Assembly: GCA_028829895.1 (NCBI GenBank)
Contig: CM054179.1
Location: forward strand, 49,497,391-49,561,390
Direction of reading: 5' to 3'
Length of the DNA stretch: 64,000 nucleotides
Source of the DNA: Sinotaia quadrata
Taxonomy: Eukaryota; Mollusca; Gastropoda; Architaenioglossa; Viviparidae
The position numbers and the translations under genes are program-made. The notes under the pieces are model-generated. The model searched no databases and was not told where the DNA came from. It saw nothing but the letters and a program-made list of their open reading frames with translations. The stretch's first letter is position 1, and every line of letters starts with the position of its first letter. Positions 57,306 through 64,000 of the stretch are shown in pieces.

Positions 57306-58085
57306 TTCGTACTAATATTCTAGTGAGTACAATTTACCACAGTAAGTCGATACAACTTACCACAATATCCCAGTCAGTACAACTTACCACAATATCCTAG
57401 TCAGTACAACTCACCATAATATCCTAGTCAGTACAACTCACCACAATATTCCAGTCAGTACAACTTACTACAATATCCTAGTCAGTACAACTCACCATAA
57501 TATCCTAGTCAGTACAACTTACTACAATATCTTGTCAGTACAACTCACCACAATATCATAATCAGTACAACTCGCCATAATACCCTAGTCGGTACAACTC
57601 ATCATAATACCTAGTCAGTACAACTCACCATAATATCCCACTCAGTACAACTCACCACAGTATCTTAGTAACCTCACCATAATACTCTAGTCGGCACAAC
57701 TCACCAAAATACCCTAGTCAGTACAACTCACCATAATATCCTAGTCACTACAACTTACTAAAATATCTTTTCAGTACAACTCACCACAATATCCTAGTCA
57801 GTGCAACTCACCATAATATCCCACTCAGTACAACTCACCACAATATCTTAGTAACCTCACCATAATACTCTAGTCGGTACAACTCACCATAATACTCTAG
57901 TCGGTACAACTCACCATAATACCCTAGTCAGTACAACTCACCATAATATCCTAGTCACTACAACTTACTACAATATATTGTCAGTACAACTCACCATAAT
58001 ACTCTAGTCGGTACAACTCACCATAATATCCTAGTCAGTACAACTCACCATAATACTCTAGTCGGTACAACTCACCATAATACCA
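57306..58085. repeat. long minisatellite, 26-27 bp unit, about 28 copies
   Basis: Imperfect TATCCTAGTCAGTACAACTC ACCATAA units with single-base and short indel variants (TACTCTAGTCGG). Longest array of the window. Confidence 0.96.
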
Positions 58086-58525
58086 AAAGGTATACACAGA
58101 GCATTGAGCACACACAGCAAAAAGTATACACAGAGCATTGAGTACACACAACAAAGAGCATACACAGAGCATAGAGTACATACAACGAAGGGGACACAGA
58201 GCACTAAGTAGGCAAAACACACAGAACTAGGTATACACAACAAAGAAGACGTACACAGCATTGTGTACATATAACACAGAGTACATCCAGAGCACTGAGT
58301 AGACATAACAAAGAGGTCACAGAGAGCACTGAGTAGACATAACAAAGAGGTCACAAAGAGCACTGAGTAGACATAACAAAGAGGTCACAGAGAGCACTGA
58401 GTACATCCAGAGCACTGAGTAGACATAACAAAGAGGTCACACAGAGCACTGAGTAGACATAAGAGGTCACACAGAGCACTATGTACATCCAGAGCACTGA
58501 GTAGACATAACAACACTGTGTACAT
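58086..58525. repeat. minisatellite, 17-34 bp units
   Basis: Abuts the previous array. Units of ACACAGAGCACTGAGTAGAC ATAACAAAGAGGTC on the right and ACACAGAGCATTGAGTACAC on the left. Confidence 0.94.
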
Positions 58526-58784
58526 GTTATCACTAAGTACACGCTAACGCCGACTATTAGAAGTGCAGGTTTACATGTTAGCAACAAAACATCTTTGAAT
58601 CCAGCCAGTAACATTTTTTGTTGTCCGAAGCTGTACTTTTATCTCGGAGATAAAAGGCGCAGACATTTGCACAGTATTATAGACTCAATGAAAAATGCCA
58701 CTTTAGTATTAAAAATATAAAAGCGCTAAACCTGAAAGCTTGTAGATAACTTCGTCTGATCTCTCCAAGCTCAAACAACAGTGC

Positions 58785-59300
58785 AGCATTGCGCCTGATT
58801 AACCTCCAGACTAATATTAAGTTACACAAACGAGTTCAAAGGACTATCGAGATGTAAACAAATTGAATAACAGCAGTGCTGCATTCCGCCCTGTAACTTC
58901 CAGGCTGATACTTACGTCAAACAAATGATTTCAAAGGACTATCGAGAAATGACGTAAACAAATTGAATAACAGCAGTGCTGCATTCCGCCCTGTAACTTC
59001 CAGGCTGATATTACGTCAAACAAATGATTTCAAAGGACTATCGAGAAATGACGTAAACAAATTGAATAACAGCAGTGCTGCATTCCGCCCTGTAACCTCC
59101 AGGCTGATATTACGTCAAACAAATGATTTCAAAGGACTATCGAGAACTGACGTAAACAAATTGAATAACAGCCGTGCTGCAATACGCCAGTTTAACCTCC
59201 AGGCTGATATTACGTCAAACAAACGAGTTAAAAGGACTATCGAAAAATGACGTAAACAAACTGAATAACAGTCGTGCTGCAATGCGCCAGTTAACCTCCA
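58785..59300. repeat. 92-95-bp minisatellite, about 5.5 copies
   Basis: Units contain CAAAGGACTATCGAGAAATG, ACGTAAACAAATTGAATAAC, AGCAGTGCTGCATTCCGCCC, TGTAACTTCCAGGCTGATATT and ACGTCAAACAAATGATTT. Each unit carries TGACGTAAACAAA and an inverted TTACGTCA. Confidence 0.95.
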
Positions 59301-61634
59301 GCAAGCCCACCATGGTGATCACAACATCGTCAAAAACCGCGTACACCTCGCGTCGTCTGGTGATCGCCTGGTAATCGTCTGGTAATAGACAAACACCGAG
59401 AGAATCAGATGACTGACTGTAAGTGGCGGAATGCCTAGCCCGTGGCGACATACGAAATTGAAAGGAAGAAAGGGTCAAAGTGTTTAGGGAAGCTATAGAG
59501 ACATTATTTTACTTACTGAAGTGAAGAATAAATATTTTACTTACTGAAGACAGAATATTTTACTGACTGAAGATAGAATGCATGCTTGTCCTCCTCCAAC
59601 TTAAAATGGTACACCATTCAAAGACTGAAGATAGAATAGTGCTGTGCTCCTGTAACTTAAATGCTATGTTATTAAAATACTGAAGATATGCTCCCATCTA
59701 GCTTAAATGTTAGATCATTCAAAAATATCTGGTCCATAATGAAAGTGCATTACAAAAGAGAGTGTTCAAGCAGCAGTTGGTAAGAAGAAAATCTACACTT
59801 CAAATCCAAAATGTTAATCTGCTTAATTGATATTTAATTCTCTTATCAGTCATCAATAAAAATATCCTATTGGAACAGCTCAGCAATGTCACCATCTTAA
59901 GTATATCATCCTTGTATAACTCATATACATTATCATCAGTATCACATCTATCATTATATAAATATTATTATTTAATATCTATCTATCTGACAGAGGAAAT
60001 TTGCACCTCCCTATTTTAAAATTAAATCGTTATATGAACTGCTAAATTGTCACTGACCTGACCTCAAGTACTCCTTATGGTGTTAATTTGAAAGTGTCTG
60101 AGTTTGAAGTAAACAGCCTAAGGCAAGAATAGTCTAGATTCTCTGACCTAATGGAAACTGAAAGAGCAGTTTCCTATTATCCAATGATAATTAATCATTT
60201 ATAAGAATGAGACTAGCCAATGGGCTGAGTTTAAGGAGTTCACTTGCTGTAGAGAATTTTACACCTTAATCACTTTTGAATTTGAAGGAAGAAGTCTGGC
60301 TTGAAGGCATTTGTTAGTTTGAGTGGTGAGTTTAATTGACTGATTGAGAGAGAATAGATTTTAGAACATTTCATGATTTTATTTTATATATTGTACTTGT
60401 GTTCATGTAGACATTTACTATGAGAATAAACAAGTACTACAAATGTTTGAACTAAGCTGCACCCGAGTGGTGTATTAATATGTGACATTGTTTGATACAT
60501 TGTGTTTATTTTACCATGTGTGTGCATGGTGATAATGAATACTGTTGCAGGAATTGTAAGTTAGAGGATGGAATGTAAGATAGAGTGGAGTTATATTGTG
60601 ATGAATGGGAAACTTAGGCTTGCTCATTACTTATATGTTACAGTAAACAAGCACCTTCTTTTGAATTTCGACTTTTGTCTCAAGTGTGGTGTCTCAAGTT
60701 CAAATTTCCAATTCCCAGCTACCCTTCACTTGTACACTGGTTGTGGCTTGAGTGATGGGGGAAATGTGTGTTGAAGTTGTGTAAGCATAAAGGAGTATGT
60801 TGTGCACTTTTGATGCATCAGGGCAAAATAAGCTGGGTACATTCTGGAGAATTCTGGTGCAGTGAAGTTACCAGAATTGCTGAAATCGTGTCCTGCATGA
60901 AGGAGTGACACCAGAGGAGACACATTCGAGAATATAACAGCCTGTCAAAGTTTCCAGTGGACATTGTAACATTGTTGAAAAGGAAATGAAAGACTGGGAG
61001 CTGACACTGTGATATTGTAGCAAAAGGTAGTGAAAGACTGTCAAGCAGTGCTTAATCCAGGTCATTTTAACTCTAAATAACTCCATTTCTATTCTCTGAT
61101 AGGATTAACCTGCAATTTGTATTGACTCTATTGTTGAACTGTAATTATATTTATATTTTTATTATATATGTATATATGTATAGACATACTGTAAACAATA
61201 GTTATCCGGACATGGACTCATGGAATATTGTGTTTAGTTGTCTATTTCATTGTAATTGTCATATGTATATTTGATTTTTCTTTTAATAAATTTATTGACC
61301 TTCTTCTTATTGACCTTTTTACCTTCTTTCTTTGGAGAAGAAAGTGGGTGGATTGGGGCTCGCTAAAAATAGATTAAAGATGGATTTGTCTTCTCATTTA
61401 GTAAGACGTTTTCCACTCACGGAAACCTTATGTGACTGTAAATGTTGTTTGACGTTGTGGAATAGAGAAAACGTTTACAACGCCAAAATATCCGCCAAGT
61501 GAGAGACAAGTGATATCTGTTGGAGGATCAGTAATGAAATAAAAATTAATATTTTCATCACTTGAAATTAGATAAGAAAGATTAATTAATAATAATAATC
61601 ATTTCATTAACTAAGTGGCGTGCTCGTGTCTCAC

Positions 61635-61636
<2 letters not shown>
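59301..61636. other. non-coding; possible orphan minus-strand exon at left edge
   Basis: 59298-59385 on the minus strand is an open, GC-richer piece (AITRRREVYAVFDDVVITMV) flanked by TTACCAG acceptor-like and GAGGTTAAC donor-like sequence; no family is recognised. Two CCAAT boxes at 60179-60225 and a GTGAGT at 60324 on the plus strand could mark a transcribed unit. The remainder to 61636 shows nothing. Confidence 0.3.
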
Positions 61637-61689
<53 letters not shown>

Positions 61690-61759
61690 GCCTGCCTATC
61701 TATTTATCTATCTATCTATCTGTCTGTCTATCTATCTATCAGCCTGCCTGCCTATCTAT

Positions 61760-61791
<32 letters not shown>

Positions 61792-61834
61792 GTATCTATC
61801 TATCTATCTGCCTGTCTGCCTATCTATTTATTTT

Positions 61835-61913
<79 letters not shown>

Positions 61914-61914
61914 G
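61637..61914. repeat. (TCTA)n tetranucleotide microsatellite
   Basis: About 70 units with TGCC and TTTA interruptions that form a loose higher-order pattern; the right-hand 75 bp is pure. Confidence 0.97.
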
Positions 61915-62596
61915 TACACACATATTTAATTACGCGTAAAAACAAATATCAACGCTACTGAATGTCAAATTAAAAGATTAATCGAAGACGATTGCCATCA
62001 TTTTCCTATACAATATTACAAGTCACTGCTAGGAGCATAAATCTGGCGATTTAGCAAGAAGCAGATTATAAACATAACTACCCGCACAGTCTGGAGATGA
62101 TAACCAACGGCTCGGAGCTTCAAAGAACGATTTTATTGATTAATATTCAAAAAGGGGGTCTATAATTTCATCTGGACCCCATGCTGCGTGGCAAGCCAGT
62201 GTTTCAATGAAAATATGAAATCCATATTTTAACTAGGGTTGTTGCTTGGTCGACCAGTGAGCGTTGTAAGATAATAATCGTGAAAGAGTGAATAGTCATC
62301 ATGTACTGGACTTTTTTCTTAGCGGAGAAACACAAGGAACCCTCAGTGAATATCGAGAAAAACAAGGAAATGGTCACGCCAGTGCCACAAACGCACTGAT
62401 TGCGAACGTGACACTGCTCAAAAGAAACAAAATGTTAACAAAATCAAATGACAATTTTCGTGTTTTCTACTGTGATCTAACAAATTATTTAATACCGGAT
62501 ACTTGTAGAGTAATACTTCTTGTTTTGCCTATAAGTTTCAAAGAAAAAAATTATTTCCTGCTGATCACTGCAATGAAAGCAAATACGTGTTTAAAT
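61915..62596. other. no features seen
   Basis: AT-rich sequence with no recognised exon or element. Confidence 0.5.
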
Positions 62597-62750
<154 letters not shown>

Positions 62751-62868
62751 TGCTTGAAACAAACTCCACCGTCTAAGTTTGACTGGATAATCATCAGTAA
62801 CATGGTCACCAAAATCTTTGAGTACTAAGAATCCATGAGAGAAAGAAGATCTAAGTTGCAAAGAACTA

Positions 62869-63178
62869 TCCTTAGTAACATGTTTAAAGAACTATCATTA
62901 GTAACATGTTTAAAGAACTATCCTTAGTAACATGTTTAAAGAACTATCCTTAGTAACATGTTTAAAGAACTATCCTTAGTAACATGTTTAAAGAACTATC
63001 TTTAGTAACATGTTTAAAGAACTATCCTTAGTAACATGTTTAAAGAACTATCCTTAGTAACATGTTTAAAGAACTATCTTTAGTAACATGTTTAAAGAAC
63101 TATCCTTAGTAACATGTTTAAAGAACTATCCTTAGTAACATGTTTAAAGAACTATCTTTAGTAACATGTTTAAAGAAC
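62869..63178. repeat. 26-bp minisatellite, about 12 copies
   Basis: Near-perfect ACTATCCTTAGTAACATGTT TAAAGA units; every third or so copy has TATCTTT instead of TATCCTT, pointing to duplication of a three-unit block. Diverged TAACATGGTCACAAAAACGTTTGAG units continue to about 63450. Confidence 0.96.
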
Positions 63179-63669
63179 GTTTGAGTACTAGGAATCCATT
63201 GGACAAGGAAGATTTAAGTGGCAAACAACAATAGTGGTCAGTAACATGGACACATAAACATTGCGTACTAAGGATCCTATAGAAAAGTAGAAATAAGTTG
63301 CAAATAACAGTTGTCAGTAACATGGTCACAAAAACTTTTGAGTACTACAAAGAAAGTTGTAAAGAACAGTTGTAAGTGACATGGTCACAAAAACGTTTGA
63401 GTACAACAAAGAAAGTTGTAAAGGAAAGTCATCATAACATGGTCACAGAAAAATATTAGAAGAACCCAGGAAGAAAGTTGTTCTAAGATGAACTGGGCAG
63501 TCGCGATGACACGATGATACTAGTACAACACTAGAATATGAACCAGAAAGAAATAAACTCCAATTTGAATTAGACAACTGTCAATGATATGGTCACATAA
63601 ATGCTTTCTTGAAAACACAGAAAGAAGGAAAGTCCAAACGGGACTGGACAATAGTTAGCAACATGATTG

Positions 63670-63707
63670 CACACACACACAAACACACACACACACACGC
63701 ACGCACG

Positions 63708-63750
<43 letters not shown>
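63670..63750. repeat. (CA)n microsatellite
   Basis: (CA)n with AACACA and GCACGCAC interruptions. Confidence 0.97.
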
Positions 63751-63752
<2 letters not shown>

Positions 63753-63847
63753 CTTTGGAAAAAACCCTGGAAGAAAAATATCTAAGTTGAATTGGACAAT
63801 CGTCCCTCACAGGGTCACAAAATCGCTAAGAAGAAACACACATAGAG

Positions 63848-63925
63848 ACAGCGAGAAGGCCCGGCCTTAAGGTCCAATACATCTGTACATGCAAAAAAAA
63901 AAAGTTTAATCAATCAATCAATCTC
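63848..63925 (+). mobile_element. possible retroposon 3' tail
   Basis: GGCCCGGCCTTAAGGTCC, then TGTACATGC, A11, then (AATC)n at 63909-63922. An A-run plus a short tandem tail is typical of LINE/SINE 3' ends. No internal part was recognised. Confidence 0.3.
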
Positions 63926-64000
63926 TCGACTGCCGGCCACGAATAACACGCATGTTCTCGACTCTGAGGCGTAATTACCCAGAATGGCAAATCAATCCGC

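Noticed and set aside
57306..58525. Cys/Leu-rich minus-strand ORFs resembling secreted peptides
   Set aside because: Generated by the 26-27-bp and 33-bp tandem arrays.
60170..61330. Possible solo LTR (two CCAAT boxes, AATAAA-like motifs)
   Set aside because: No matching terminal repeats, target duplication or retroelement coding remnants could be found.

Overview
This window looks like animal (metazoan) nuclear DNA, most likely from a mollusc or another lophotrochozoan. It is AT-rich. It has one multi-exon gene with long introns, many microsatellites and minisatellites, a non-autonomous hAT-type DNA transposon and a tRNA-like SINE fragment. There are no operons, Shine-Dalgarno sites or dense long ORFs. 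The mollusc call is inference from general character; the metazoan call rests on the gene.

The one gene I can reconstruct lies on the minus strand from 47576 down to 15873. Twelve exons join in a single reading frame and give 650 codons: five immunoglobulin domains, one transmembrane helix and a cytoplasmic tail of about 130 residues ending in Ala-Thr-Asp-Val, a class I PDZ ligand. This is the architecture of the Kirrel/Neph (irre cell recognition; Kirre, Rst, SYG-1) family of adhesion receptors. The start codon and signal peptide exon were not found and probably lie to the right of the window or in the 47.6-64 kb stretch. All introns at Ig domain boundaries are phase 1; two introns inside Ig2 and Ig3 are phase 2.

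Layout: 1-15.9 kb is sequence downstream of the gene (3' UTR and intergenic), very AT-rich from about 2.4 to 10 kb, with an 817-bp deleted hAT element at 10240-11056. 15.9-47.6 kb is the gene, with introns from 268 bp to 13 kb full of tandem arrays. 47.6-64 kb is upstream intron or intergenic DNA with more arrays and a few short unassigned open stretches.

The most unusual signal is where some arrays sit. The 3' splice sites of the Ig5 exon (22345) and of the last exon (15975) are themselves terminal units of minisatellites, so each true acceptor is followed, further into the intron, by many diverged copies, several keeping a pyrimidine tract and YAG. For the last exon, every intact decoy I translated would remove the PDZ-binding C-terminus. 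A second signal is a recursive-splicing-like junction (CCAG then GTGAGT) at the exon ending the 13-kb intron.
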